Below, in pieces: positions 36,332-45,039 of a stretch of 64,000 nt of DNA. Numbering within the stretch: position 1 is the first letter of the stretch; each line of letters begins with the position of its first letter. The DNA is from Fredinandcohnia aciditolerans (GTDB lineage Bacteria; Bacillota; Bacilli; Bacillales; Bacillaceae_L). Made by a program: the position numbers and the translations under genes. The stretch is from contig QGHH01000021.1 of the NCBI GenBank assembly GCA_003640645.1, forward strand, positions 18,313-82,312. The letters run 5' to 3'. Below the pieces are notes generated by a model. The model searched no databases. It was not told the origin of the DNA and saw nothing but the letters and a program-made list of their open reading frames with translations.

Positions 36332-38204
36332 GATACTTCTTTTGATAGTGTGAGAGTGCCAGTAACGGGAATATATACCGGTAGCTGTGATAGTGAATAT
36401 AAAAATCCCCTGCCATCCCCTGCCCTTTCGGATAGTTTGTCGTCCAGTCATCTTTGTCTACATTTTCTAGAAGAAATCGAATCCCATTATCAATGGCTTT
36501 TGTTCGTTTTTCACTTACTGAAATAAGGGCATCCAGCGCCCAAGCGGTATGTGTTAATGTACTTGTTTTTAAAGGAACATATTTATTTTTACTATCGCTC
36601 CTACAAGATTCACCCCAGCCTCCATCCTGATTTTGAATGGACTCAAGCCAGATAATCGCTTTTTTTATAGCTGAATACGTTGGAAGCACACCAACAGCTC
36701 GTAATCCTGTGACCGCTCCCCATGTTCCGTATATATAACAGATTCCCCATCGCCCATACCATGAGCCATTTTTCTCTTGGTTGTTTGTTAGCCATCTGAT
36801 GGCCGATTTTATAGAAGGATGTTCTTTAGGCAGATTTGTATATTTACCCAGATACTCAAGTGTTCGGCCAGTCACATCTGCTGAAGATGGATCTGTTAAA
36901 ATATATTCTGCTTTTTCAATCGGTAACAAGCTTAGTAGCTTACTATCCGTATTTTTTTCAAAAGCTGGCCATCCCCCATCATCGTTTTGCATGGTCATAA
37001 GCCATTGTAATCCTAGTTGCCAAGATTGTCTGTTAATGGGTTCATTTTTTACCGTTCTTGCTATTGATCGCAGTGAAGAAGTTGTATCATCCACATCTGG
37101 GTGTATGGTGTTCATGTCTGCAAAACCCCATCCGCCAGGAAGACCTGTTGGATTCTGGATTGCCCAGTCTCCATATTTGAAGTGTTGACGATTAAATAAA
37201 TAAAGATTTGCTTTTTTAATCATTGGATCGGATGCCGGTACCCCTGCTTCTTGTAAGGCATACCCAAGAAGCGAAGTATTCCATATATCTGCAGTGGTGT
37301 ATTGCATATGGATATGGCCATTTATTTCCGTTTTCATTGACTTTAAGCCGTTAACCGCATTTCTAATCAATACATGATTTTTGGGATAGCCCAAGGAAAG
37401 TAATGCAAAAATCATGAGAAATGTCGAACTAAAATAACCTAGAAAAGTTCCATCAGGCTCTTTCCGGCGTAGCATGTATTGTCTTGCTTGTTCCAGTGCT
37501 AATTGGTGAAGATGTGTAGGTAATCCAATTAAACCTTTTACTGCCTGCTGAATTCCAGAGTAAAATGACCGCCATTCGGGTGAATGTCGAAATTCAAAGA
37601 CATCTTCTTCTCTTTTACTGGTTAATTCAGATAAATCTGGACTATTTTTTGTTCTGAGTTGAAACTTTTTATCAGCAAGAATCATAATTGGCGTGAGATT
37701 TGCCCTGCCGAATTCTGAAAAACTATAAAAATGTATAGGAAACGAAGTGGGAAGAAGAATTATTTCAAGTGGTAGCGGGAAAAATGTTGGCCACTTCTGC
37801 TGCCCTGTTAAGGCTAGCATGAATTTTGTGAACATATGGGATTTCTTAAGACCTCCATTTTTTACTATAAACGATTTCGCACGTTTCATTCTTGGGTCTG
37901 ATTTTTTAATAAGACCTGAATATAGAAGTGCATAATATGCCTCCACAGTCGCGGATAAATTTCCATCTCCTTCATCATAAAAAAGTTTCCATGCCCCATT
38001 CTTTTCTTGCCTACTTAAAATCCTTTCTGTTAATTGTTGAACTAAGTTCTCATCATTTATTTCAAGGCTACTTAATAAAATAATCATATAACAATCGGTT
38101 GAAATTCCTGTTTCAAACGGATACTTCCATGAACCATTTGGAGACTGGTCCTTCCTAACTTTTTCAATCAGATCATGTAATTTGATATTAACCTTGTCTA
38201 ACAT
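36318..38204 (-). CDS. sqhC: Squalene-hopene/sporulenol-type terpene cyclase
   Basis: A 628-aa class II cyclase. The protonating acid motif is DVDDTTSS near 370, several QW repeats occur (QNDDGGWPAF, QEKNGSWYGRWG, QNQDGGWGE), and the alpha-barrel pattern fills the protein. The length and order fit SqhC of B. subtilis (632 aa), which makes sporulenol from tetraprenyl-curcumene in spores. Squalene cyclisation is the alternative. A GGGAGGTG site precedes the ATG. It diverges from the DUF2515 gene with only about 74 bp between. Confidence 0.9.
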   Translation of the reverse strand: MLDKVNIKLHDLIEKVRKDQSPNGSWKYPFETGISTDCYMIILLSSLEINDENLVQQLTERILSRQEKNGAWKLFYDEGDGNLSATVEAYYALLYSGLIKKSDPRMKRAKSFIVKNGGLKKSHMFTKFMLALTGQQKWPTFFPLPLEIILLPTSFPIHFYSFSEFGRANLTPIMILADKKFQLRTKNSPDLSELTSKREEDVFEFRHSPEWRSFYSGIQQAVKGLIGLPTHLHQLALEQARQYMLRRKEPDGTFLGYFSSTFLMIFALLSLGYPKNHVLIRNAVNGLKSMKTEINGHIHMQYTTADIWNTSLLGYALQEAGVPASDPMIKKANLYLFNRQHFKYGDWAIQNPTGLPGGWGFADMNTIHPDVDDTTSSLRSIARTVKNEPINRQSWQLGLQWLMTMQNDDGGWPAFEKNTDSKLLSLLPIEKAEYILTDPSSADVTGRTLEYLGKYTNLPKEHPSIKSAIRWLTNNQEKNGSWYGRWGICYIYGTWGAVTGLRAVGVLPTYSAIKKAIIWLESIQNQDGGWGESCRSDSKNKYVPLKTSTLTHTAWALDALISVSEKRTKAIDNGIRFLLENVDKDDWTTNYPKGQGMAGDFYIHYHSYRYIFPLLALSHYQKKYPQKS

Positions 38205-38278
38205 AAAACACCTCCCTTCAACCTACTCCATACATATTCAGCGTAATCCGCGAGCATTCATAGAGGAGGTCAACACAG

Positions 38279-39418
38279 ATGTGCAAATTTTTCCAAAAAA
38301 AGAAGCTCCCACTCTCTGAATCTCTTTTGCAAATCAAAAAAGCGCTTAAAAGACGTCAAAGACAAAAAATGATGCCATCACTTTCAGTAGAAGAGCAGTA
38401 TTTGATTCAGCGAATACATGCGATAACGGGAAGTCTCAATTTGAATAATATTACGAGGACAAAAGCATATCTGGATTTCTATCATGCTCACCCTGAAATC
38501 CATTGGGCATTCCTTGGACATATGGTGTCCAGGAATGGAGGGTGGAATATGACAGATTTAAAAGGTGGCCAGCTTTCAAGATTGTTAACACAGAAAGAAG
38601 CAGAGTCTTATTTTTCTTTTTTGGAACGGGGGAACTGGTTAATTTTTCAGGATGCTTTTCCGCAATTCTTACTCTATGAGGCTAGTAAACAATATCGGAG
38701 AAATTTATTTTACCTGCTCCCTCATTTTCATGTTTCGATTTTTATGGAAACGATGTGGAATTATTTCTGGGTGAAACAAGACACATATCTATTAACAATG
38801 GCTCAAATAATTAACGAGCAAAGCTATCTTGAAAAGCGAATCATCTCTAACAGCATGTATAAAAAAGAAGTCCTCGATACATTGCAATTTAAGTTGCAGG
38901 ATTTATTCGATTTAAACCATATTCTTTTTCCGTTCGAAGAAAAAGGAAAAACTCACTTGATCGGTCAAACCCTCCATCACTTTAAAAGTGTTCGAGAACG
39001 TATTTTGTTAGGAAAACGATTGTATGCCATTTTATTTAGGGATAAAGAGAGGCTGAAACAAGTGGAGATGTGGGCTAATAAAGTCCAACATACAGGGTCT
39101 AGAAAGGATTACTGGCCGCATATTTTTAATCAAGTGGATGAAGGCTTGCCTGGTACATTATTAAAATCACGTGTGAGATCCTGTGAACTTACAAAAGGTT
39201 CTCCAAGAATATATAGCCCGCGATTGGAATTGGCTTGGAAAAATAGAAAACATAAGCCTGTTGAAATTGGGGATTGGTATAAGGATTGGGAAGTTATTCA
39301 TTACCTTATGGATGATAACGAATACGTGGATGGAGAGATACAAAATGAATATTGTAAAACGCTTGAAAAATTCGAACTCGCAGCAATTGCTAAGAAGGCC
39401 ATTTCCATTTTGGACTAA
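38279..39418 (+). CDS. DUF2515 (YppC-like) protein
   Basis: A 379-aa protein with the conserved NNITRTKAYLDFYHAHPEIHWAFLGHMVSRNGGWNMTDLKG region near 60-100, which I associate with DUF2515. Further aromatic-rich helices follow (SIFMETMWNYFWVKQ). Function is unknown. It has a GAGGAGG site and its end overlaps the next gene by 74 nt, so the two are probably coupled. Confidence 0.75.
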   Translation: MCKFFQKKKLPLSESLLQIKKALKRRQRQKMMPSLSVEEQYLIQRIHAITGSLNLNNITRTKAYLDFYHAHPEIHWAFLGHMVSRNGGWNMTDLKGGQLSRLLTQKEAESYFSFLERGNWLIFQDAFPQFLLYEASKQYRRNLFYLLPHFHVSIFMETMWNYFWVKQDTYLLTMAQIINEQSYLEKRIISNSMYKKEVLDTLQFKLQDLFDLNHILFPFEEKGKTHLIGQTLHHFKSVRERILLGKRLYAILFRDKERLKQVEMWANKVQHTGSRKDYWPHIFNQVDEGLPGTLLKSRVRSCELTKGSPRIYSPRLELAWKNRKHKPVEIGDWYKDWEVIHYLMDDNEYVDGEIQNEYCKTLEKFELAAIAKKAISILD

Positions 39419-39800
39419 TTTTGGCCTATTAGTTACCGTCCTTTTGGGTACTCTTATTGGGACATATCTTGACCTATATTTTGTTGGTAAAGGCTTGTAC
39501 TCTTTTCCGAAGCGTCCTTTTCCTGAAGTGTTTTCCGTTAATGTAGGATTTACCCTACTAGGTTTACCAGTAATGTTAGTTGTATTTCTATCGATCTGTC
39601 AAAAACTGAAATTGTTTGGAAAGCTTGTTGCTGTGTTAGTACTTGCTTCTACCATGGCTTGCGGAGAAAAAATGTCTGAAGACTTCGGCTGGTTTGTTCA
39701 CGATATATCTTGGAAACATGCCTATTCACTCTTTGGATATACAGTCTATTTATTACTAATGCTTGTTGTTTATTATGTTGTAACAACGAAAAAAACCTGA
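39345..39800 (+). CDS. CBO0543-like four-helix membrane protein
   Basis: A 151-aa membrane protein with four hydrophobic segments and the pattern LLGTLIGTYLDLYFVGKGLYSFPKRPFPEVFS, KMSEDFGWFVHD and WKHAYSLFGY, which I associate with the CBO0543 family of sporeformers. The ATG at 39345 (TGGAGAG upstream) lies inside the end of the DUF2515 gene in another frame. Function unknown. Confidence 0.75.
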   Translation: MNIVKRLKNSNSQQLLRRPFPFWTNFGLLVTVLLGTLIGTYLDLYFVGKGLYSFPKRPFPEVFSVNVGFTLLGLPVMLVVFLSICQKLKLFGKLVAVLVLASTMACGEKMSEDFGWFVHDISWKHAYSLFGYTVYLLLMLVVYYVVTTKKT

Positions 39801-39818
39801 CTCAATAGGGTCAGGTTT
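39788..39818. terminator. Bidirectional terminator
   Basis: Stem AAACCTGAC/GTCAGGTTT with short loop; A and T tracts on either side. It lies between the membrane protein gene and a minus-strand miniprotein gene. Confidence 0.88.
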
Positions 39819-39823
39819 TGCCT

Positions 39824-39982
39824 TTATGATCCTAAAACAAGTTTGCTTCTTTTTTTACTTAGGGATGCATTCACCCCTTGGCTTTGCAACTTAATTAGGA
39901 TTTGGTGAATTGTTTTTTTCGTCATTGCTTTTTTTGCAGCTGCTGTTTCCTTCGACATTCCTTCGGTAATAGGTTCTTTCAT
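39824..39982 (-). CDS. Small basic protein (52 aa)
   Basis: An open frame of 52 codons with AAGGAG 8-9 nt before the ATG and a terminator after the stop. The product is Lys/Ala-rich (KETAAAKKAMTKK...) and ends SKKRSKLVLGS. I do not recognise it. It lies 15 nt after the larger membrane protein gene at 39998, so it would share its transcript and its manganese riboswitch. Confidence 0.6.
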   Translation of the reverse strand: MKEPITEGMSKETAAAKKAMTKKTIHQILIKLQSQGVNASLSKKRSKLVLGS

Positions 39983-39997
39983 ATTTTTAAGACTCCT

Positions 39998-40444
39998 TTA
40001 GGAATAAAGATTTCGATTTTCTCTTTGTTTTTCCTCATTCAAAAATTCAATAAAAAAATGCAGAGCAAGCTTAGGCTGACTTTGCAGTCTCGAAATATAG
40101 TCTTTCTGGCGCCCTTCTGTTACAACATCACTCTTTTTAATTCTTTCAATGATATATTCGGAGGATATATCCTCAATTTCTTTTTTCTTAAATTTTGCTT
40201 CCTTTGATAATGCAAATCCAATAGCTCCCAGTATTGCATATATAACAAGTGATGGAATTGCTTCATTTGTAAATGGCATGAAAAATAATAAGAATCCTAA
40301 GTTGATAAGTGAAATCGTGATCAATGGAAATGACCAGAATATATATTTAGAGGTTTTATCCATGATCGGACTAATTTTCTTATGTAGCTGCTCAAGCTCC
40401 TTCGTAATAAATAATGGTAAATTTTTCGTTGTAAATATATTCAT
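39998..40444 (-). CDS. Two-helix membrane protein, DUF5392/YwnF-like
   Basis: A 148-aa protein with an amphipathic N-terminus, two membrane helices (about 33-55 and 62-82), and a charged C-terminal half. SKYIFWSFPLITISLINLGFL and YAILGAIGFALSKEAK resemble YwnF of B. subtilis (DUF5392), from memory. It has an AAGGAGAG site. The leader contains a yybP-ykoY riboswitch and two terminators, which implies manganese-responsive control. Function unknown; a link to manganese handling is inferred from the riboswitch alone. Confidence 0.7.
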   Translation of the reverse strand: MNIFTTKNLPLFITKELEQLHKKISPIMDKTSKYIFWSFPLITISLINLGFLLFFMPFTNEAIPSLVIYAILGAIGFALSKEAKFKKKEIEDISSEYIIERIKKSDVVTEGRQKDYISRLQSQPKLALHFFIEFLNEEKQRENRNLYS

Positions 40445-40475
40445 TATGTACTCTCCTTCCTTTTTAGAGGATGAG

Positions 40476-40504
40476 AAAAAGCCTATATCTTAATCGATAT
40501 AGGC
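40476..40504 (-). terminator. Second terminator in the Mn-riboswitch leader
   Basis: Perfect stem GCCTATATC/GATATAGGC with loop GATTAA and T5 on the minus strand, between the riboswitch terminator and the gene start. Confidence 0.8.
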
Positions 40505-40514
40505 CTCAAAAGAC

Positions 40515-40650
40515 AAAAAAGACCTATACCGTGTTATTGGTAAGGTCTTGCTAACAACATGATAGTTGCCAACAAAGCCGAGAGAACGATTCTCTGTATT
40601 GACGACTTTGCTGTTAAAGCTACTCCCCTTAAGGGTATTAAGTTTAAATA
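40515..40650 (-). ncRNA. yybP-ykoY manganese riboswitch
   Basis: On the minus strand the leader reads TAAGGGGAGTAGC ... GTCGTCAATACAGAG ... GGCTTTGTTGGCAAC ... GTTGTTAGCAAGACC, matching the conserved yybP-ykoY core. P1 can form between TAAGG and CCTTA. The 3' strand of P1 also pairs in a terminator (AAGACCTTACC with GGTATAGGTCTT, then T6, 40515-40549), so aptamer and terminator exclude each other: manganese should allow readthrough. Confidence 0.9.
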
Positions 40651-40775
40651 TTTGATACTCATATTTTAACATATTAGCGTTTTCCCAACAACCCTTTAAT
40701 GTATTGAGAGGGAAATCCTTCTCATTTAGGACTTTCGTTTCTTCAAAAATAGCAGATGTTCCACTAAAATAAAAA

Positions 40776-40801
40776 AACCTTCCGACTATGGAAAGTTTTG
40801 A
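40776..40801 (-). terminator. Terminator of ybaK
   Basis: Stem AACTTTCC/GGAAGGTT (one mismatch) with loop ATAGTC and T7 on the minus strand. It lies about 50 nt after the stop. Confidence 0.75.
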
Positions 40802-40852
40802 TTGAATTCATTTATTGAGTTTTTCGAGGATTGTGTCACGGAATGGTACTTC

Positions 40853-41338
40853 TTACGCTTTAATGATATCTGCGATACTACCATTAGTGGTGGAAATTAG
40901 GTCATCTACTTTTATCTCCACTTGCATTCCGATTTTACCTGCACTTACAACAATACGATCAAGATCGTTAGCATGTTCGTCAATAAAAGTTGAATATGCT
41001 TTTTTCATACCAACCGGAGAACACCCACCTCTAATGTAACCTGTATGTTTTTGGATATCCTTAACCGGTATCATCTCTACTTTTTTAACACCGGAGACGG
41101 TTGCTGCTTTTTTAAGATCAAGTTCTTCCTCAACTGGAATCACGAACACAAAGATGTCCTTTGTATTGCTGTGAGCAACAAGTGTTTTATAGACTAGTTT
41201 GGGGTTTATTCCGACCTTTTTTGCCACAGAAACCCCATCAATTTTTCCATCATTGCTCTCATATGTATAGATTTCATATGGAATTTTTTTTGAATCTAGA
41301 ATTCTCATGGCATTTGTCTTTGTTTGTCCCTTTGCCAT
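40853..41338 (-). CDS. Cys-tRNA(Pro)/aminoacyl-tRNA deacylase, YbaK/EbsC family
   Basis: A 161-aa trans-editing domain protein that hydrolyses mischarged Cys-tRNA(Pro). The motifs KTLVAHSNTKDIFVFVIPVEEELDLKKAA near 51 and TGYIRGGCSPVGMKK near 98 (substrate loop) identify the YbaK group. It has a GGAGG site and seems to be a single-gene unit. Confidence 0.9.
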   Translation of the reverse strand: MAKGQTKTNAMRILDSKKIPYEIYTYESNDGKIDGVSVAKKVGINPKLVYKTLVAHSNTKDIFVFVIPVEEELDLKKAATVSGVKKVEMIPVKDIQKHTGYIRGGCSPVGMKKAYSTFIDEHANDLDRIVVSAGKIGMQVEIKVDDLISTTNGSIADIIKA

Positions 41339-41431
41339 TATTTGACCTCCAATAAAAGATATGTAGGTTTATGATAATAATAGTTGATCGGAAAAGCTAT
41401 GCTTATAATGGCACCGCTTTTCCTGAAAATT

Positions 41432-41950
41432 TTACCAGCCTTTCCTTGTAGACAATGTTGTTATATGTGCAAGATGATGATTAGCATGCCAAGCGCAGAA
41501 TCCTAAAAATACACCTAGTTTCATTTCGCCACCTTCTGGATGAACATAGGTCAGTTGGAATTCGCCCTTTCCGAAGTTTTGTAGAAGAGTCACCCATCGC
41601 TTGTGAACACCTTCGATAATCGCTAATGAAGCATCAACTGGTAGAGTCGAATCTGCAAGCTTTGCCCACTCAGCTTCGTCATACGGTTTAACAACTGGAT
41701 TATTTTCTGTTGCTGCTAATTTAAAACGAATATATGAATTCATCGATGCGTCTGCAATATGGTGAACAACCTGTCTAAGTGTCCATCCACCTTCACGATA
41801 AGGTGTATCAAGCTGTTGGTCTGTGAAATCCTTCACTGCTGCCCTTACCAATTCTGGTAATTTCTCAATCTCCTTAATCCAATTGGTGATTAATTCTTCT
41901 GTTAAATTCCCCTGAAATTGGAATTCTCCTATCGGATAACGTTCATCCAT
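41432..41950 (-). CDS. DinB-superfamily YfiT-like metal-dependent transferase/hydrolase
   Basis: A 172-aa four-helix DinB-fold protein with metal His residues in RQVVHHIADA near 60 and FCAWHANHHLAHI near 155. It begins ERYPIGEFQ like YfiT of B. subtilis. YfiT-like proteins are annotated as putative metal-dependent hydrolases, and relatives are bacillithiol S-transferases; which holds here is not shown. Confidence 0.86.
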   Translation of the reverse strand: MDERYPIGEFQFQGNLTEELITNWIKEIEKLPELVRAAVKDFTDQQLDTPYREGGWTLRQVVHHIADASMNSYIRFKLAATENNPVVKPYDEAEWAKLADSTLPVDASLAIIEGVHKRWVTLLQNFGKGEFQLTYVHPEGGEMKLGVFLGFCAWHANHHLAHITTLSTRKGW

Positions 41951-42089
41951 TCATATTCCCCTCCTGAAAATTCAATATATTTAAGGCTTATTCCCATTTT
42001 AACAAATACTTGGAAAAATTTCTGCTACACATACTCCGAGGATTTTAGATAGAGATTAAAGTATATATGAGAAAAAAGGAGGAATTAAG

Positions 42090-43334
42090 ATGTATCGAAA
42101 TTTAATAATGACAGTTTGCTTACTTGTGTTTGTTCCAATCCCTATCTTTGCAGAAAGCCAACATTCTATAAAAGCAAGCTTTATACGAGATGGTGATGTT
42201 TGGTTATTCATGAATGACAAAGAAATTCAAATTACTACATCAAAAAACGTATACTCTAAGCCTTCTTGGTCCCAAGATGGAAAGTGGGTTTTATATCAAC
42301 TCTCTACACCATCAGAGTTTGAAAAGGACCAACAACAATCTGAGATATGGGCTTATCATGTAGAAACTGGTGAGAAACAGAAATTATTCTATGATGGCTA
42401 TGCACCAACCTGGTCTCCGACGAAAAATGTGGTCGCTTTTAATGCAAGTGGAATCCTAGATATCTCTGATCTTATCCGTTTCTATAATATTGCAACAGGT
42501 GTGCATGGCTTCAGTTGGCTTCCAGATGGAAGCGGCTTCCTCCTTTCATCCTCAGGTGTATTGCAGCCTGACGGATGGACAAGCGCGACACTTTATACAA
42601 AAAAGGTAAACGATAATTACCATGACATTGATTTATATGGTGGGGTTGAACGTTTTTTTCAACTTCCGCGAGAAGTTGGAACAACGAAGGAAAATAAATT
42701 AATTGCTGTGTTTGCGGATCATTTTGAATACTCACCAAGTAAAAAATGGATCTCTTTTATCGTTTCTCCTACTGCATCCTGGTCGATGGACAGCAATATG
42801 CTTTGCGTGATTGATAGCAGAGGGGAAAATTTTGAAGTATTGGATGAGATCATTTTTGGAGTAGGTAAACCGAAATGGTCCCCAAGTGCAGATACACTTG
42901 CGTATATTGCAGGTGGCGGAAGAATTGTCTTTGGCTTTAAAAACAAAGATTTAAAAGTTCGGGAAATGCCAGTTTCAAATACGTATACTCCAACAGACTA
43001 TGCAGAACTGGATTTCGATTGGGTATCAAATGAATCGATTGTTGTCTCTCGTGTCCACGAACAGGAATGGACCAATGATTTTAGCAAGCACCCCCGTCCT
43101 TATCTTGTTCGTATTGATTTAAAAGCAAATAATCAAATAAAAATAACCGATCCTCCTAGTGGTTTTGGAGACTTTAGTCCACAATTTGTCCCTTCTATTA
43201 ATAAACTGGTATGGACTAGAGGCACATCTATCCTTGATCATAAAAGAACACTTTGGAAGGCAAATCCTGATGGTACTGATGCTAAGGAGTGGATTCACGA
43301 TATAGATGAAATTGTTTTTTACAACGGTGAATAG
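42090..43334 (+). CDS. Secreted TolB-like beta-propeller protein
   Basis: A 414-aa protein with an N-terminal signal peptide (hydrophobic 5-20, FAES cleavage region), then propeller repeats of the TolB/DPP-IV type: SKPSWSQDGKWVLYQ, APTWSPTKNVVAFN, GFSWLPDGSGFLLS, GKPKWSPSADTLAYI, GFGDFSPQFVPSINKLVWTR. It is likely extracytoplasmic. No catalytic domain follows. GGAGG upstream of the ATG. Partner and function unknown. Confidence 0.82.
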   Translation: MYRNLIMTVCLLVFVPIPIFAESQHSIKASFIRDGDVWLFMNDKEIQITTSKNVYSKPSWSQDGKWVLYQLSTPSEFEKDQQQSEIWAYHVETGEKQKLFYDGYAPTWSPTKNVVAFNASGILDISDLIRFYNIATGVHGFSWLPDGSGFLLSSSGVLQPDGWTSATLYTKKVNDNYHDIDLYGGVERFFQLPREVGTTKENKLIAVFADHFEYSPSKKWISFIVSPTASWSMDSNMLCVIDSRGENFEVLDEIIFGVGKPKWSPSADTLAYIAGGGRIVFGFKNKDLKVREMPVSNTYTPTDYAELDFDWVSNESIVVSRVHEQEWTNDFSKHPRPYLVRIDLKANNQIKITDPPSGFGDFSPQFVPSINKLVWTRGTSILDHKRTLWKANPDGTDAKEWIHDIDEIVFYNGE

Positions 43335-43360
43335 GCGAATCTATCAGGATTCGCCTTTTT
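43333..43360. terminator. Terminator between propeller gene and yjbQ
   Basis: Stem AGGCGAATC/GATTCGCCT with TATCAG loop and T5 between convergent genes. Confidence 0.88.
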
Positions 43361-43754
43361 ATATGATTTTCACATAAAAGGTACGTGTTCGTGGGCCATC
43401 AAACTCACAAAAGTAAATACCTTGCCATGTCCCTAATAGTAAACGTCCTTCTGTCACAATTACGTGTTGTGATGCGCCAACAGTACTTGCCTTCATATGA
43501 GCTGCAGTGTTTCCCTCCATATGACGGTCTAGCTCATGATGCCATGGGTAGACCTCATCGAAACGACGTAACATATCCCGTTTTACATCAGGGTCCGCAT
43601 TTTCATTTATCGTTATTCCAGCTGTTGTATGGGGGCAATATACGACCACTACGCACCCTTTCATTCCACTTTGATCAACTACCTCTTGGACTTTATCTGT
43701 TACATCGATCATTTGGTCTCGCTTATTTGTTTGTATAGTGAACTGTTGCAACAT
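43359..43754 (-). CDS. YjbQ/YugU family (UPF0047) secondary thiamine-phosphate synthase-like enzyme
   Basis: A 131-aa UPF0047 protein: [22 protein letters not shown] near 40, [13 protein letters not shown] near 82 and [16 protein letters not shown] near 108. Family members show weak thiamine-phosphate synthase activity; the physiological role is not settled. Start has AAGGAG. Single-gene appearance. Confidence 0.92.
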   Translation of the reverse strand: MLQQFTIQTNKRDQMIDVTDKVQEVVDQSGMKGCVVVVYCPHTTAGITINENADPDVKRDMLRRFDEVYPWHHELDRHMEGNTAAHMKASTVGASQHVIVTEGRLLLGTWQGIYFCEFDGPRTRTFYVKII

Positions 43755-43775
43755 GATTAATTTGTCTCCTTCATA

Positions 43776-43979
43776 TTATCCAAAGAATAAATCAAGTATG
43801 TTTGATGCTTTCGAAGAATCCCTGTTGTAAAACTCAGAGTATCCACAATTCTTACAAAATACCACAGTAAAACGATTATTTTGTATATCTAACATTTTTG
43901 TAATGCCTGAACCTGTCATCGAAACATCCTTCGTTCCGGCATTCGTACTTCCACATTTAACGCAACCCTTACTTTGCAT
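43776..43979 (-). CDS. Zinc-ribbon nucleic-acid-binding protein
   Basis: A 67-aa protein with two CxxC pairs (CVKCGS near 6 and CKNCGYSEFY near 42), a zinc ribbon of the DUF2082 type with GYSEFY. GGAGGG precedes the ATG. It likely binds nucleic acid or serves as a zinc store; exact role unknown. Confidence 0.8.
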   Translation of the reverse strand: MQSKGCVKCGSTNAGTKDVSMTGSGITKMLDIQNNRFTVVFCKNCGYSEFYNRDSSKASNILDLFFG

Positions 43980-44036
43980 AAAATTCCCTCCATTAACTTT
44001 TGATATTATTGTTTACGGATATATGGGAAAATAGTT

Positions 44037-44933
44037 TCAATATTTTTGATTTATTATTTGTGCAAGAGCCAGGTCGATTGTAGGATAGCTAAAAATAAAA
44101 CCTTCTTTTACAAGGCGTTCTGGAATAACCCACCTACTTTTTAAAATTAATTCCGTTTCCGTTCGAATAAAAATCGCACCAAGTTCAAGAAGCCAAGCTG
44201 GTGCAGGCAAGCCTAGTCTCCGATTGAAAGCTCTTTTAAGAGCATTCATCAAATCACGATTTGTAATAGGGTTCGGTGTTGAACAATTAAATACCCCTGT
44301 TAAGTGGTTGTGGTCCTGAACGTAAAGAATGATTTTGAACAAATCCTCAATATGAATCCAACTGAATCTCTGAGTCCCAGGACCCTGAATTCCACCTAGT
44401 CCAATGCGAACTAAATTTTTATATGGTATCATTACCCCTCCATCTGAACCAAGGACGATCGAAATACGTAGTGCTACTTGCCTTGTATTCGGTAATGTAA
44501 AGGAAAAAAAGGCCTCCTCCCATCTTTTTGCTACTTCCACTGAGAAACCAGTACCAATTTCCCCGTTTTCCTCGGTCATCGGTCTGTCCTCCGCGTGGCG
44601 ATAGATAGTAGCTGTACTAGAATTAATCCATAATGCGGGTGGATTGTTACATTCTTTAATTGCATCCCCCAATAGTTTTGTCGTTTCAGTTCGTGAATTG
44701 AGAATTTCTTGTTTATTTTTCTCATTGTATCTGCAATTGACGGACTTTCCGGCAAGGTTTATCAGCATGTCGGCATCCTCTAAAGCTTGTATAATCCCCG
44801 TTTTATCCTTCCACGTTATGTTTGGTGCATTTCTAGAAATAACCTTAACTTCATAGCCAAGTTCAGTGAATTTTTTATTAAAATAAGTACCCACAAACCC
44901 AGTACCACCCGCAAGGACGATTTTCTTTTTCAT
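44037..44933 (-). CDS. NAD-dependent epimerase/dehydratase, TIGR01777 family (YfhF-like)
   Basis: A 298-aa extended-SDR protein with GGTGFVGTYF near 9, INLAGKSV near 60, SSTATIYRHAEDRPMTEENGEIG near 105, RFSWIHIEDLFKII near 190, and a C-terminal DUF1731-type segment (LGLPAPAWLLELGAIFIRTETELILKSRWVIPERL near 245). In Bacillus the homologue is YfhF. Substrate unknown. Confidence 0.88.
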   Translation of the reverse strand: MKKKIVLAGGTGFVGTYFNKKFTELGYEVKVISRNAPNITWKDKTGIIQALEDADMLINLAGKSVNCRYNEKNKQEILNSRTETTKLLGDAIKECNNPPALWINSSTATIYRHAEDRPMTEENGEIGTGFSVEVAKRWEEAFFSFTLPNTRQVALRISIVLGSDGGVMIPYKNLVRIGLGGIQGPGTQRFSWIHIEDLFKIILYVQDHNHLTGVFNCSTPNPITNRDLMNALKRAFNRRLGLPAPAWLLELGAIFIRTETELILKSRWVIPERLVKEGFIFSYPTIDLALAQIINQKY

Positions 44934-45039
44934 TGGTCCATCCCCTTTTTCTATATGTATAAATAGTTTACCATTTTATGGTGTTGGTTTGGAAAAATGA
45001 GTATAATAGATTTGAAATGAAATAGAAAGGTTGTGAAGT

